In this document: positions 1 to 11,930 of the stretch, piece by piece
How the letters are laid out: the number at the start of each line of letters is the position of its first letter
Position numbering within the stretch: position 1 is the stretch's first letter
Origin: Nitrospiraceae bacterium
GTDB taxonomy: Bacteria; Nitrospirota; Nitrospiria; Nitrospirales; Nitrospiraceae
Assembly (NCBI GenBank): GCA_035623075.1
Contig: DASPUC010000015.1
Coordinates: 1-64,000 of the forward strand
Direction of reading: 5' to 3'
Length of the DNA: 64,000 nucleotides
Notes under the pieces: generated by a model
Told to the model about the DNA's origin: nothing
Databases searched by the model: none
Seen by the model: the letters and a program-made list of their open reading frames with translations, nothing else
Position numbers and translations under genes: made by a program

Positions 1-1255
1 GATCGGCGGCGGCACTGGTCCTGCTACCGGCACCAATGCCACGACCTGCACGCCGGGGCCCTGGAACATTTATCGGATGCTGGAAGCATCGGACGGGATC
101 CCCATCAATCTGGGCTTTCTCGGAAAAGGCAACTCGTCGCAGCCCGAAGGATTGAACGAGCAGATTGAGGCTGGCGCGATCGGATTGAAGCTTCACGAAG
201 ACTGGGGCACGACACCGGCTGCGATCGACACCTGTTTGAGCGTCGCGGAACGTTACGACGTGCAGATTGCCATCCACACCGACACCTTGAATGAAGCCGG
301 TTTCGTGGAGGACACGATCAAAGCGTTCAAGGGTCGGACGATCCACTCCTTCCACACGGAAGGTGCCGGTGGTGGGCACGCGCCCGATATCATTAAGGTC
401 TGCGGTCAGCCCAATGTGCTGCCGTCCTCGACCAACCCGACGATGCCGTTCACCGTGAATACCATGGACGAGCATCTCGACATGCTGATCGTGTGCCACC
501 ATCTGAACAAGCGTGTGCCGGAAGACGTGGCGTTTGCCGAATCGCGCATCCGGCGCGAAACCATTGCGGCAGAAGACGTGCTGCATGATTTGGGGGCCAT
601 CAGCATGATGTCGTCCGACTCACAGGCGATGGGGCGGCTAGGAGAAGTGATCATCCGAACCTGGCAGACGGCCCATAAGATGAAAGTGCAGCGGGGACAT
701 CTGTCGGCTGGTGGAGGGAAGGACTCGTCACAGAACGACAATTTTCGGGCCAAACGCTACGTAGCCAAGTACACCATCAATCCGGCAATCACGCACGGGA
801 TTGCCCATGAGGTCGGATCCGTGGAAACCGGAAAGATTGCGGATCTTGTGATCTGGAAACCAGCCTTCTTCGGCGTCAAACCTGAAATGGTCCTCAAGAG
901 CGGGTTCATTGCGCAGGCCCAGATGGGGGACCCGAACGCCTCGATCCCGACGCCGGAACCGATCATCAGCCGGCCGATGTTTGGGTCGTTCGGGCGGGCT
1001 CTGTCCAGCACCAGCATGACCTTCCTGTCGCAGGCCGGATTGGATCGGGAAATTCCCAAGAAGCTCGGTCTTCAGAAACGCGTGGCCGCGGTGAAGAATT
1101 GTCGGAGTGTGAAGAAGCGCGATTTGAAGCTGAACGACTATCTGCCCAAGATAGAGGTCGATCCCGAAACCTATGTCGTCACGGCGGACGGTGTGCGGCT
1201 GACCTGCGAGCCGGCGGCGGTGCTCCCGATGGCGCAGCGGTATTTTTTATTTTAG
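1..1255 (+). CDS. ureC: Urease subunit alpha, 5'-truncated by window edge
   Basis: Catalytic subunit of nickel urease, which hydrolyses urea to ammonia and carbamate in the cytoplasm. The frame is open from base 2 and about 417 of the usual ~570 residues are present; the N-terminus and any ureA/ureB lie upstream. Visible active-site elements are the carbamylated lysine in GLKLHEDWG, the histidine in IHTDT, the glycine-rich [12 protein letters not shown] stretch, the flap VCHHL and the metal aspartate in SSDSQAMGR. All are intact, so the enzyme should be functional. The ORF ends in the usual urease tail (QRYFLF). It is followed by a hairpin repeat and then ureF, so it heads the visible part of a urease operon. 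The family assignment is certain; only the true start is missing. Confidence 0.98.
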   Translation, partial: IGGGTGPATGTNATTCTPGPWNIYRMLEASDGIPINLGFLGKGNSSQPEGLNEQIEAGAIGLKLHEDWGTTPAAIDTCLSVAERYDVQIAIHTDTLNEAGFVEDTIKAFKGRTIHSFHTEGAGGGHAPDIIKVCGQPNVLPSSTNPTMPFTVNTMDEHLDMLIVCHHLNKRVPEDVAFAESRIRRETIAAEDVLHDLGAISMMSSDSQAMGRLGEVIIRTWQTAHKMKVQRGHLSAGGGKDSSQNDNFRAKRYVAKYTINPAITHGIAHEVGSVETGKIADLVIWKPAFFGVKPEMVLKSGFIAQAQMGDPNASIPTPEPIISRPMFGSFGRALSSTSMTFLSQAGLDREIPKKLGLQKRVAAVKNCRSVKKRDLKLNDYLPKIEVDPETYVVTADGVRLTCEPAAVLPMAQRYFLF

Positions 1256-1266
1256 GCTGGGGGCAT

Positions 1267-1314
1267 GGGGCTAGGGGCGAGAGGACATACTGTCTGAACC
1301 CCTTGCCTCTCGCC
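1267..1314. repeat. Intergenic hairpin repeat, family A
   Basis: Inverted repeat with arms GGCGAGAGG (1276-1284) and CCTCTCGCC (1306-1314) in the ureC-ureF gap, with GGGGCTAGGGGCGAG-type sequence on the left. Related hairpins occur at about 7167-7252, 20300-20373, 50045-50162 and 58185-58266, always between genes. Function unknown. Confidence 0.7.
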
Positions 1315-1324
1315 GGAATACGAT

Positions 1325-2011
1325 ATGAACACCATTTCGCTCATACAGGGCCTTCGTTTCATCGACAGTTTCTTCCCCTCCGGCGGCTATGCCTACTCAT
1401 CGGGACTCGAGGCGGCGATACAAGCTGGCGCGGTGAAAGACAGTGTTGGGCTATCCCGGTATGTCGAAGACCTATTGCACAGCGGAATGAGCCGGCGCGA
1501 GGCTCTCGCGGCGAAAATAGCAAACGAGGCTGGGTTAGCGGGACATCTTGAGAAGGCACTGAAGGTCGATCTCGAGCTAGAATCCATGAAGACCGGCCGC
1601 GAAACGCGCTTGGCCAGCCGCCAGATGGGACGGCAGGTCATCAAGATTGCGGCTGAGCAGGCGGAAGGGAAGGCAATCTTGAAGAAGTATCTCGCCAAAG
1701 TGGTGGCAGGCCAAACCCCCGGTCACTTAGCAGTGAGCTTAGGGCTGACACTCGGCGCCGCTGGTTGGAAGAGCGAGGAGACCGTCGCAGTCTTCTTGTA
1801 CCAAACAGCGGTGGGATTCGTGTCGGCTGCGATGCGACTGCTTCCGATCGGGCAGCGTGAAGGCCAACGCGTGCTTGATGGCTGGCTCCCACTGATCGGC
1901 CGAATCAGCCGACAAGCCAGAACCGGGGCTGGATTGAGTTCCTGGTCGCCGGTCCAGGATATCTATGGGATGCGCCATGGCCAATTGGAGTGGAGGTTGT
2001 TTCGGTCATAA
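1325..2011 (+). CDS. ureF: Urease accessory protein UreF
   Basis: UreF acts with UreD and UreG as the chaperone complex that delivers nickel and CO2 to apo-urease. The 228-residue protein has the family's N-terminal signature around residues 8-28 (FIDSFFPSGGYAYSSGLE) and is largely helical, as expected. It lies about 70 bp after ureC, separated by a family A hairpin, and ureG follows after another hairpin-bearing gap. The length is normal and no defect is visible. The start chosen is the ATG at 1325; there is no strong Shine-Dalgarno sequence, but the signature begins only a few residues later, so a later start is unlikely. Confidence 0.93.
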   Translation: MNTISLIQGLRFIDSFFPSGGYAYSSGLEAAIQAGAVKDSVGLSRYVEDLLHSGMSRREALAAKIANEAGLAGHLEKALKVDLELESMKTGRETRLASRQMGRQVIKIAAEQAEGKAILKKYLAKVVAGQTPGHLAVSLGLTLGAAGWKSEETVAVFLYQTAVGFVSAAMRLLPIGQREGQRVLDGWLPLIGRISRQARTGAGLSSWSPVQDIYGMRHGQLEWRLFRS

Positions 2012-2023
2012 GGGGAGCAGATG

Positions 2024-2107
2024 GCTGATGGCGTATAGCACGAACGAAATCCTGATTAGATGTTAGGTTTTGTTTCTGCTATATGCCATACGCTATAAGC
2101 TATCAGC
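2024..2107. repeat. Intergenic hairpin repeat, family B
   Basis: The left arm GCTGATGGCGTATAGC (2024-2039) pairs with the right part GCTATATGCCATACGC and the following TATCAGC (2078-2107). Related 'CATAAGCTAT..GC/CAGC' sequences occur at 42940-42965, 59884-59960 and 60925-60957. It lies between ureF and ureG. Function unknown. Confidence 0.65.
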
Positions 2108-2140
2108 TCTTCACTTGTGCCATAAGCTCTTCGAGGACTC

Positions 2141-2812
2141 ATGCATCGAGCCGATGAACATCATAGTGGTGGCGGCCGCGCGACCATGGCTCGCGCCAAG
2201 CATGTCCCGGTCATCGGGGTCGGAGGCCCGGTCGGATCGGGCAAAACGGCGCTGGTAGAAGCCTTATGTCGGAAACTCCGCGATCGCTTCAGCATGGCCG
2301 CCGTCACCAATGACATCTTCACGAAAATCGATGCTGAGATTTTGACCACCCACGGGGCCTTGCCTCCTGACCGGATCCTCGGCGTGGAGACAGGCGGCTG
2401 TCCCCATACAGCGATCCGAGAGGACGCCTCGCACAACCAGGAAGCCATCGATGAATTAGTGCGCAGACATCCGGATCTAGAGTTGATCTTCGTTGAAAGT
2501 GGAGGAGACAATTTGGCGGCGACGTTCAGTCCCGAACTCGTGGACCACGTGATTTACGTGATCGACGTCGCCGAGGGCGATAAGATTCCCCGCAAGGGTG
2601 GTCCTGGCATCACGCGATCGGACCTCCTGGTGATCAACAAAATGGATCTTGCACCCTACGTGCGGGCCGACTTGTCCGTCATGGAACGGGACAGCCGGCG
2701 CATGCGTGGCAACCTGCCGTTCGTGTTTACCAATCTGCTGACCGGGGAGGGGCTGGATCGAGTGGTGGACTGGGTGGAGCAGCGAATTCCCCAGCGCGTG
2801 CGACGGTCCTGA
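2141..2812 (+). CDS. ureG: Urease accessory GTPase UreG
   Basis: SIMIBI-class GTPase that drives nickel insertion into urease. Visible motifs are the P-loop GPVGSGKT (residues 29-36), the metal-binding Cys-Pro-His in [11 protein letters not shown], the [12 protein letters not shown] switch region and the guanine-specificity NKMD. Two starts are possible. The ATG at 2141 adds a short His-rich leader (HRADEHH) and has a GAGGA just upstream; the ATG at 2186 gives the minimal protein starting MARAKHV. I use 2141 because of the ribosome-binding site and because His-rich UreG N-termini are known in other bacteria as nickel stores. No ureE (nickel chaperone) is visible in the window, which would make such a leader useful; that link is inference. 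Confidence 0.95.
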   Translation: MHRADEHHSGGGRATMARAKHVPVIGVGGPVGSGKTALVEALCRKLRDRFSMAAVTNDIFTKIDAEILTTHGALPPDRILGVETGGCPHTAIREDASHNQEAIDELVRRHPDLELIFVESGGDNLAATFSPELVDHVIYVIDVAEGDKIPRKGGPGITRSDLLVINKMDLAPYVRADLSVMERDSRRMRGNLPFVFTNLLTGEGLDRVVDWVEQRIPQRVRRS

Positions 2813-2829
2813 TTGTTTCATCGCTTCCA

Positions 2830-3705
2830 GTGGTACGGACAAGAAAGGGGGGCGAAGCCGCCCACATCTCTTCCGTCGGACGCACCGGAGAGCTGCGGCT
2901 TAGCTACGCCAGGCGTAATCACAAGACGATCATTGCCCGCTCCCACTGCACCAGTCCCTGGCATCTCCTCCCACCGATTTATCTGGACGAATCGGGGGCA
3001 GCGTATACACTGTTGCTCAATCCTTCCGGCGGACTGGTCGGCGGTGATCACCTGTCCATCAACATGGAACTGGACGAGGATGCGCACGTCCTCATTTCTG
3101 CTCCCTCTGCGAACCGCATCTACCGATCGTTGGGTGAGGTGTCGGTTCAGGAGATTGATCTTCGTCTTGGGCCTGGTGCCATTCTCGAGTGGCTCCCGGA
3201 CCATACTATCCCTTTTGCCGGCTCGCGCTTTCGCCAAACCATCGAAGTGAAGTTGGCTGCCGGTGCGTCTGTGTTGTTGTGGGACGCGATCGCTTCAGGC
3301 CGGATCGCCCGCGGAGAACGATGGAAATTCAAGAGCCTCGAGAACGATATCCGAATCAGAACGGCAGCTGGCGCATCGGTGAGGGAACGTTATGTGCTCG
3401 CGCCGGCCGATAAGCTAATCGGTCATGGGTTAGCAGAGGAGTGGGACTATGTTGGATCGCTATTTGTAATCGGAGATCAAGTCGAGTCGAGCGTCTGGAC
3501 TTCGCTCGAAGCAGCCCTCGCAGCAATTCTTGAGGAATATCCCGATCATGTGCTTGGCGGCGTATCTCAACCGGCGGTTCCCGGTCTGGTGGTGAAATTG
3601 GTCTCCAGGTCTGCCCCGGACCTGACGTCGACGTTGACTGCTCTATGGGGAGCGGTGCGCAAGGCTCTCTGGAACTTACCTCCTGCGACCTTGCGGAAGT
3701 ATTGA
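2830..3705 (+). CDS. ureD: Urease accessory protein UreD
   Basis: UreD (UreH) is the scaffold that binds apo-urease and recruits UreF and UreG. The 291-residue protein starts at a GTG 17 bp after the ureG stop. It carries the family hallmark around residues 57-75 (LLLNPSGGLVGGDHL), followed by the beta-rich region expected for UreD. It is the last gene of the visible urease operon, giving the order ureC-F-G-D. The next feature downstream is an ANTAR-type leader belonging to the nadE-amtB operon, so urease transcription probably ends near 3706-3780, though I see no separate strong terminator there. The family assignment is firm; the exact start is less certain because GTG and TTG alternatives exist. 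Confidence 0.9.
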   Translation: MVRTRKGGEAAHISSVGRTGELRLSYARRNHKTIIARSHCTSPWHLLPPIYLDESGAAYTLLLNPSGGLVGGDHLSINMELDEDAHVLISAPSANRIYRSLGEVSVQEIDLRLGPGAILEWLPDHTIPFAGSRFRQTIEVKLAAGASVLLWDAIASGRIARGERWKFKSLENDIRIRTAAGASVRERYVLAPADKLIGHGLAEEWDYVGSLFVIGDQVESSVWTSLEAALAAILEEYPDHVLGGVSQPAVPGLVVKLVSRSAPDLTSTLTALWGAVRKALWNLPPATLRKY

Positions 3706-3786
3706 TTACCGGGACCGGTGTACTAATCGGCTCGGGAAAGAGGTTTGACACCCCGCGAGCCCCGATGGTATTCTTGGCACGCGTCC

Positions 3787-3875
3787 GGAGACAACGGAGT
3801 CTCCATATTAAACCAGCACTTATCACGGACAATGGCGTCCTCGGTCCTCTCTTGGGATTGAGGGCGTTTTTTTTT
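3787..3875 (+). promoter_or_regulatory. ANTAR-type two-hexaloop antitermination leader 1
   Basis: P1 is stem GGAGAC/GTCTCC with loop AACGGA (3787-3804). P2 is stem GGAC/GTCC with loop AATGGC (3827-3840). Both six-base loops have A at position 1 and G at position 4, the known requirement for ANTAR protein recognition. The P2 right arm overlaps the left arm of an intrinsic terminator (3836-3847 with 3855-3866, then nine T), so P2 and the terminator exclude each other. It precedes nadE-amtB-glnB-glnD-glnA. The structure is visible in the sequence; the binding protein (NasR/NasT type) is inferred and not encoded in the window. Confidence 0.82.
3836..3875 (+). terminator. Intrinsic terminator of leader 1
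   Basis: A 12-bp stem with G-U pairs (CGTCCTCGGTCC with GGATTGAGGGCG), a 7-base loop and a run of nine T at 3867-3875. It lies upstream of a coding operon rather than downstream, as expected for an attenuator. Confidence 0.8.
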
Positions 3876-3878
3876 GAC

Positions 3879-4001
3879 AGGCTGTTGAAAATGGCCTCCA
3901 ACAGCGTTCTCGGTGGCTCAGACCACTCAACGTACTCCGAGGAAGTACGCCTCGCGGTCTTCGCTTCCTGCGGCCTTGTTGGAAAGCCATTTTGAACACC
4001 C
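3879..4001. repeat. Palindromic intergenic element (REP/MITE-like)
   Basis: Begins AGGCTGTTGAAAATGGCC and ends GCCATTTTGAACACCC, near-inverted ends around a ~95-bp internal part that contains smaller palindromes (for example GTACTCCGAGGAAGTAC). It sits between the leader 1 terminator and nadE. A short similar stretch (AGGCTATTGAAAAGCC) is at 22930-22945. No ORF is present. It may be a non-autonomous mobile or REP-type repeat; this is a guess from shape only. Confidence 0.5.
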
Positions 4002-4019
4002 TTAATTGAGTGACCGAAA

Positions 4020-5813
4020 ATGCGCACGTTTCGTATCGCCATGGCTCAGATCAATCCGACGGTCGGCGATATCGCCGGGAATTCCCGTCTGATCAGGGCC
4101 TGGATCAAAGAAGCACGCAAAGCCAAGGCTGATCTGGTGGCGTTTCCTGAACTGGCCGTGACGGGGTATCCCCCCGAGGATCTTCTCTTGAAGCCTGGTT
4201 TCGTGGATGACAACCGGCGCGCACTTGATGAGATTGCCCATGACTGTAGCGGAATCGTCGCGGTCATCGGTTATGTCGGACAGGGGGCGATGGCCCGGGA
4301 GAAATCTGGACCACCGTCGGTCGTTTCAGCCGATCGGCACGAATTGTACAATGCGGCGGCCATCATAGCCGAACGGCGTCTGGTAGCCACCTACAGCAAG
4401 TGGCTCCTGCCGAACTATGGGGTGTTCGACGAAGGCCGTTACTTCCACCCTGGCCGAAGGCTTTCACTGGTCGGTCTTCGTGGCGTCACGATCGCCGTCA
4501 ACATTTGTGAAGACATCTGGTTTCCCGACGGGCCGACGCGTGCACAGGCCGCGGCGGGAGCCGACGTCATCGTCAACATTAATGCGTCGCCGTTCCATAT
4601 CGGGAAGAGCCGATTCCGCGAGCAGATGCTGGTCACCAGGGCCCGGGAGAACGGGGTCATCGTGACCTACACCAATACCGTGGGTGGACAAGATGAACTG
4701 GTGTTCGACGGGAACAGTGTGATCGTGGACCCGGCTGGTGAGGTGGTGGCAAGAGGAAGAGCGTTCCAGGAGGATTTGGTGGTCGCCGACCTCAATGTGG
4801 ATGCGATGGTGCGTGCTCTCATGGCGCGCGAACGCAAAAAACCCCTCAGCGGAAAAATGGCGGCGGTCGTCGATCGGCTCACGGTGAAGCTTCCCGCGAC
4901 AAAGACGAAGCCGGCTCGTCTAGTGTCGTCTTTCGCGACGCCCCTGGGTGAGCTTGAAGAGGTCTATCTGGCGCTCGTGCTGGGGGTCAGGGATTATGTG
5001 CGGAAAAACGGGTTCAAACGCGTGGTCATCGGATTGAGTGGGGGGATCGACTCCGCGCTTACATCCGTCATTGCGGTCGATGCGATCGGGGCGGAGAACG
5101 TGGTCGGCCTGTTCATGCCATCGCCCTATACGTCCCAGGAAAGTGGCGAGGATGTGGCGGAGCTGGTTCGTCGATTGAAGATCGAGTGCCGGACTGTTCC
5201 GATCACCTCGACGTTCGAGGCCTATCTGCAGTCTTTGTCTCCCCTCTTTTCCGGAAAACCAGTCGACACGACCGAAGAGAATATCCAAGCGCGCATCCGC
5301 GGAAATCTGTTGATGGCGCTCTCGAACAAGTTTGGGCACCTTGTCTTGACCACCGGCAACAAGAGCGAGATGAGTGTCGGGTACGCCACACTGTACGGCG
5401 ATATGGCGGGCGGGTTTGCCGTCATCAAGGATGTGCCCAAGACGATGGTCTATGAACTGGCCACACTCCGCAATCGCCGGGACAGAACAGCCGTGATTCC
5501 CAAGCGCATTCTCGATCGACCGCCGACGGCGGAACTGCGACTCAATCAGAAAGATGAAGACAGTCTGCCGCCCTACGCGGTGCTCGATCCGATCCTCAAA
5601 TCATACGTGGAGGAAGATCGGTCGGTCGACGAAATCATCGCGATGGGATACGAGCGAGCCACGGTTCTGCGCGTCGTCGCGCTGGTGGATCGCAGCGAAT
5701 ATAAGCGAAGGCAGGCGCCGGTCGGCATCAAGATCACGCATCGCGGCTTGGGCAAAGATCGACGCATGCCGATCACGAACGCGTATCGAGGCATCGAATC
5801 GAGCGGATCATGA
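4020..5813 (+). CDS. nadE: Glutamine-dependent NAD+ synthetase
   Basis: Makes NAD+ from deamido-NAD+, ATP and glutamine in the cytoplasm. The 597-residue protein has an N-terminal nitrilase/CN-hydrolase glutaminase domain (about 1-270; catalytic Cys in NICEDIWFP, Glu in FPELAVTGYPPEDL) and a C-terminal NAD synthase domain with the ATP-pyrophosphatase loop GLSGGIDSAL near residue 338. Length and motifs are normal for the two-domain enzyme. It is the first gene after ANTAR leader 1 and only 10 bp separate it from amtB, so it appears co-transcribed with amtB-glnB-glnD-glnA. This is an unusual place for an NAD gene; its use of glutamine as nitrogen donor may explain the co-regulation (inference). 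Confidence 0.96.
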   Translation: MRTFRIAMAQINPTVGDIAGNSRLIRAWIKEARKAKADLVAFPELAVTGYPPEDLLLKPGFVDDNRRALDEIAHDCSGIVAVIGYVGQGAMAREKSGPPSVVSADRHELYNAAAIIAERRLVATYSKWLLPNYGVFDEGRYFHPGRRLSLVGLRGVTIAVNICEDIWFPDGPTRAQAAAGADVIVNINASPFHIGKSRFREQMLVTRARENGVIVTYTNTVGGQDELVFDGNSVIVDPAGEVVARGRAFQEDLVVADLNVDAMVRALMARERKKPLSGKMAAVVDRLTVKLPATKTKPARLVSSFATPLGELEEVYLALVLGVRDYVRKNGFKRVVIGLSGGIDSALTSVIAVDAIGAENVVGLFMPSPYTSQESGEDVAELVRRLKIECRTVPITSTFEAYLQSLSPLFSGKPVDTTEENIQARIRGNLLMALSNKFGHLVLTTGNKSEMSVGYATLYGDMAGGFAVIKDVPKTMVYELATLRNRRDRTAVIPKRILDRPPTAELRLNQKDEDSLPPYAVLDPILKSYVEEDRSVDEIIAMGYERATVLRVVALVDRSEYKRRQAPVGIKITHRGLGKDRRMPITNAYRGIESSGS

Positions 5814-5823
5814 GGAGGCTCTG

Positions 5824-7155
5824 ATGACAAGCCTGCATCGATCTTGGCTGTGGGTCAGCACAATGCTCATGAATCTGATCCTTTGGGCACCGATCGTCAC
5901 TGCCGAAGAAATGAGCCCTCGTTTGCCTCCGGGCGGAATCGACAGCGGCGATACGGCCTGGATGTTGGCGGCCTCGGCTTTGGTGCTGGGCATGATTATT
6001 CCCGGCATGGTGTTCTTCTATGGCGGATTGGTTCGCAGCAAGAACGTGATCGGGACGATGGTCCAGGCGTTCGCCATTCTCTGCGTGGTCAGTGTGCTCT
6101 GGGTGGTCTGTGGCTACAGTCTGGCGTTCGGGCCGGATCGTGGCGGCGTCATCGGCGGGCTCGATTGGGTGGGACTATCCGGCGTCGGTGCAATGCCCCA
6201 CCCGGTTTACGCACCGACAGTCCCGCACGAAGCCTTCATGCTGTTTCAAATGCTCTTTGCCGCCTTTACGCCGGTACTGATCGCCGGAGCATTCGCCGAG
6301 CGGATGAAATTCGGAGCGACTGTGTTGTTTGCCGCCCTGTGGTCCCTGTTCGTCTACGTGCCCCTAGCGCACTGGGTGTGGGGCGGAGGGTGGCTCAGTA
6401 AGTTGGGTGTGCTCGATTTTGCCGGAGGGACGGTTGTGCACATCAGTTCCGGTGTGAGTGCGCTGGCCTGCGCGATGGTGCTGGGTAAGCGTCGCGGGTG
6501 GCGGACCGATTACATGGCGCCGCATAATCTTCCGTTCGTTCTCCTCGGTGCCGGATTGCTTTGGTTGGGGTGGTTCGGGTTTAACGGCGGCAGTGCCCGA
6601 GGGGCGAATGCCGTGGCGATCGGCGCCGTGACGGTAACCCATGTGACAGCGGCGTCGGCAGCGCTGGCGTGGATGATCGTCGAGTGGCAACACCGGGGAA
6701 AGCCGACGGTGCTTGGGATTGCCAGTGGAGCGGTGGCCGGACTGGCCACCTCCACGGCCGGAGCCGGTTATCTCGGTCCGGGATCGGCCATGCTTGTGGG
6801 TATTGCAGCCGGTCTGTGCTCTTACGCCGCAATTGTTTGGAAGGGAAAGATCGGCTATGATGACAGCCTTGACGTCATGGGAACCCATGGCGTCGGCGGA
6901 ATTCTCGGGACCCTGGCGGTCGGGCTCTTTGCTTCGAAAGCCGTGAATCCTTCCGCATCAGACGGACTGTTCTTCGGAAATTCCGGTCAGTTCGGAATTC
7001 AGACCGTGGCGGTGGCAGCCGCTGTTATTTTTGCCTTTGTCGGGACATACTTGATTCTAAAGCTGGTCGAGGGTGGGATGGGATTGCGCGTCTCGCCGGA
7101 AGAAGAAGCCACAGGTCTGGATCTCACACAGCATAATGAGCGTGCGTATTCATAA
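5824..7155 (+). CDS. amtB: Ammonium transporter AmtB (copy 1)
   Basis: Trimeric inner-membrane ammonium channel. The start is the ATG at 5824 (MTSLHRSW) because of GAGGAGG directly upstream and the signal-peptide-like N-terminus ending near VTAEE; the open frame extends further upstream but only inside nadE. About 11 transmembrane helices follow. Pore residues are conserved: the Phe-gate context FQMLFAAF, Asp in LDFAGG, first pore His in VVHISSG, GWFGFNGGS and second pore His in MGTHGVGG. The C-terminus GLDLTQHNERAYS is the cytoplasmic tail typical of PII-regulated Amt proteins, and glnB is the next gene, the classic amtB-glnB pairing. Two further amtB paralogues lie at 15965 and 17565; this copy and copy 2 share the C-terminal tail. 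Confidence 0.96.
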   Translation: MTSLHRSWLWVSTMLMNLILWAPIVTAEEMSPRLPPGGIDSGDTAWMLAASALVLGMIIPGMVFFYGGLVRSKNVIGTMVQAFAILCVVSVLWVVCGYSLAFGPDRGGVIGGLDWVGLSGVGAMPHPVYAPTVPHEAFMLFQMLFAAFTPVLIAGAFAERMKFGATVLFAALWSLFVYVPLAHWVWGGGWLSKLGVLDFAGGTVVHISSGVSALACAMVLGKRRGWRTDYMAPHNLPFVLLGAGLLWLGWFGFNGGSARGANAVAIGAVTVTHVTAASAALAWMIVEWQHRGKPTVLGIASGAVAGLATSTAGAGYLGPGSAMLVGIAAGLCSYAAIVWKGKIGYDDSLDVMGTHGVGGILGTLAVGLFASKAVNPSASDGLFFGNSGQFGIQTVAVAAAVIFAFVGTYLILKLVEGGMGLRVSPEEEATGLDLTQHNERAYS

Positions 7156-7166
7156 TGGATGGACGT

Positions 7167-7252
7167 GAGGCGAGAGGCTTGGGGCTAGAGGGTCGGAAAG
7201 ATCGTGTCGTCTCTTTGCCTCTCGCCTCGTGCCACTCGCCTCTAGCCTATGA
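7167..7252. repeat. Intergenic hairpin repeat, family A
   Basis: Perfect 12-bp arms GAGGCGAGAGGC (7167-7178) and GCCTCTCGCCTC (7217-7228), followed by CTCGCCTCTAGCC that can pair with GGGGCTAGAGG at 7181-7191. It fills the amtB-glnB gap. Confidence 0.7.
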
Positions 7253-10287
<3,035 letters not shown>

Positions 10288-10335
10288 TCAGGGCTGTAAG
10301 GGATTCACTCGGCAGGGGTTGAAAGGAGGAGGGGG

Positions 10336-11745
10336 ATGAACGTTCGTGAGGTGTTGGAGTTTGCAAAGAAGAACAAGGTCCAGATTGTGGACCTCAAGTT
10401 TGTCGATCTCATCGGGACTTGGCAGCATTTCAGCATCCCCGTCAATGAATTGACGGAGGGGCTGTTCAAGGACGGGTCGGGAATGGACGGGTCATCCATC
10501 CGAGGGTGGAAGGCCATCAACAACAGCGACATGCTGGTCGTGCCGGACCCCGCCACAGCCTTCCTCGATCCTTTTTGTTCCGTGCCGACGTTGAGTCTGG
10601 TCGGCAATGTCGTCGACCCCATTTCCAGGGAAACCTACGACCGCGATCCGCGATTCATCGCCCAAAAGGCGGAGAAACATCTGCAAAGCACCAAGATCGG
10701 GGACATCTCCTATTGGGGACCAGAGGCCGAATTCTTCATCTTCGACCAGGCCCGCTACGACCAGACCAGTCACAGCGGCTATTACTTCATCGATTCGGAG
10801 GAAGGCGTCTGGAACTCAGGGCAGGAAGGGTTCAACCTGGGTGGAAAAATCCGCCACAAGGAGGGCTACTTCCCCGTGCCCCCGACCGATACCCAGCAGG
10901 ACATCCGGAGCGAGATGATCCTCGAGATGGAGAAGGCCGGAATCGAGATCGAGAAACATCACCACGAGGTCGCAACGGCCGGGCAGGCTGAAATTGACAT
11001 TCGGTTCGATTCGCTGGTCAGGACGGCCGACAAGATGATGATGTACAAGTACGTCGTCAAAAACGTCGCGCGCCGTCACGGGAAAACCGCGACGTTCATG
11101 CCGAAACCAATCTTCGGGGACAACGGGTCCGGCATGCACACCCACCAGAGCATTTGGAAGGAAGGCAAACCGCTGTTCGCCGGCAAGGAATATGCGGGTG
11201 TGTCGCAGATCTGCCTCCATTACATCGGCGGAATCTTAAAACATGCGCCGGCTCTGGCGGCCTTTACGAATCCATCGACGAATTCTTATAAACGCCTGAC
11301 ACCTGGCTTCGAAGCGCCGGTGTTATTGGCCTATTCGAGCCGCAACCGTTCTGCCGGCATCAGGATCCCGATGTATTCCCCCAGTCCCAAGGCGAAGCGG
11401 ATCGAAGTGCGGTTCCCTGATCCTGCCTGCAACCCTTATCTCTCGTTTGCCGCCATGCTGATGGCGGGATTGGACGGGATTGAGAACAAGATCAATCCGG
11501 GAGAACCGGCTGAAAAGGATCTCTACGATCTCGAGCCCAAGGAAGCAGCGAAGATCCGGACGATGCCGGGCAGTTTGGACGAAGCGTTGACTAATCTAGA
11601 GCGGGATCATCAATTCCTCCTGAAGGGCGGGGTTTTCTCGGAGGATCTGATCGATGCTTGGATCGGCTACAAGCGCAGCAAGGAAGTTGATACCATGCGA
11701 CTACGGCCGCATCCATACGAGTTCTTCCTGTATTACGACGTGTAA
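10336..11745 (+). CDS. glnA: Glutamine synthetase type I
   Basis: Dodecameric enzyme that makes glutamine from glutamate, ammonium and ATP. The 469-residue length is standard for GSI-beta. [30 protein letters not shown] and NRSAGIRIP motifs are present. Tyr397, the adenylylation target, is at exactly residue 397 (DLYDLEP), which fits regulation by a GlnE-type adenylyltransferase; two GlnE-like proteins are encoded at 32953-37021. A strong AAAGGAGGAGG lies just upstream of the ATG. It ends the nadE-amtB-glnB-glnD-glnA series and is followed within 80 bp by two tandem ANTAR-type leaders for the cyanate genes. Confidence 0.98.
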   Translation: MNVREVLEFAKKNKVQIVDLKFVDLIGTWQHFSIPVNELTEGLFKDGSGMDGSSIRGWKAINNSDMLVVPDPATAFLDPFCSVPTLSLVGNVVDPISRETYDRDPRFIAQKAEKHLQSTKIGDISYWGPEAEFFIFDQARYDQTSHSGYYFIDSEEGVWNSGQEGFNLGGKIRHKEGYFPVPPTDTQQDIRSEMILEMEKAGIEIEKHHHEVATAGQAEIDIRFDSLVRTADKMMMYKYVVKNVARRHGKTATFMPKPIFGDNGSGMHTHQSIWKEGKPLFAGKEYAGVSQICLHYIGGILKHAPALAAFTNPSTNSYKRLTPGFEAPVLLAYSSRNRSAGIRIPMYSPSPKAKRIEVRFPDPACNPYLSFAAMLMAGLDGIENKINPGEPAEKDLYDLEPKEAAKIRTMPGSLDEALTNLERDHQFLLKGGVFSEDLIDAWIGYKRSKEVDTMRLRPHPYEFFLYYDV

Positions 11746-11821
11746 GGAGGTCTCGTCCTCTTGTAAAAGATGGGTTGACGGGTCAAGGAGAACCATGGTA
11801 CAAGTTCCGTCCAGGAGCTGA

Positions 11822-11912
11822 CTCGGGGCAATGACGCTTCGAGAGAGGCTCGTGAAAATCGAGCACGGACAATGGCGTCCGTCATTCTGAAAAGAGTGAC
11901 GGACGCTTTTTT
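11822..11912 (+). promoter_or_regulatory. ANTAR-type antitermination leader 2a (first of tandem pair)
   Basis: P1 is an 8-bp stem CTCGGGGC/GCTTCGAG with loop AATGAC (11822-11843). P2 is a 6-bp stem ACGGAC/GTCCGT with loop AATGGC (11865-11882). Both loops have A1 and G4. The P2 right arm is inside the left arm of a very strong terminator, GCGTCCGTCA (11875-11884) with TGACGGACGC (11897-11906), extended to 14 bp with a GAAA tetraloop and followed by six T. This is the clearest of the four leaders. Confidence 0.88.
11875..11912 (+). terminator. Intrinsic terminator of leader 2a
   Basis: A 14-bp stem capped by GAAA (11889-11892) with TTTTTT at 11907-11912. It could also terminate read-through from glnA. 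Confidence 0.88.
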
Positions 11913-11930
11913 ATTACGCCATATCTAAGG

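Noticed and set aside
1099-1551. Open frame spanning the ureC end and ureF start
   Set aside because: Overlaps two certain urease genes in another frame.
3770-3800. Sigma-54 promoter (TTGGCACGCG near 3775)
   Set aside because: TGGCAC is present but the -12 element with GC at the right spacing is not.
5554-5823. Upstream extension of amtB1 into nadE
   Set aside because: The extra 90 residues are an out-of-frame reading of nadE; GAGGAGG precedes the ATG at 5824.
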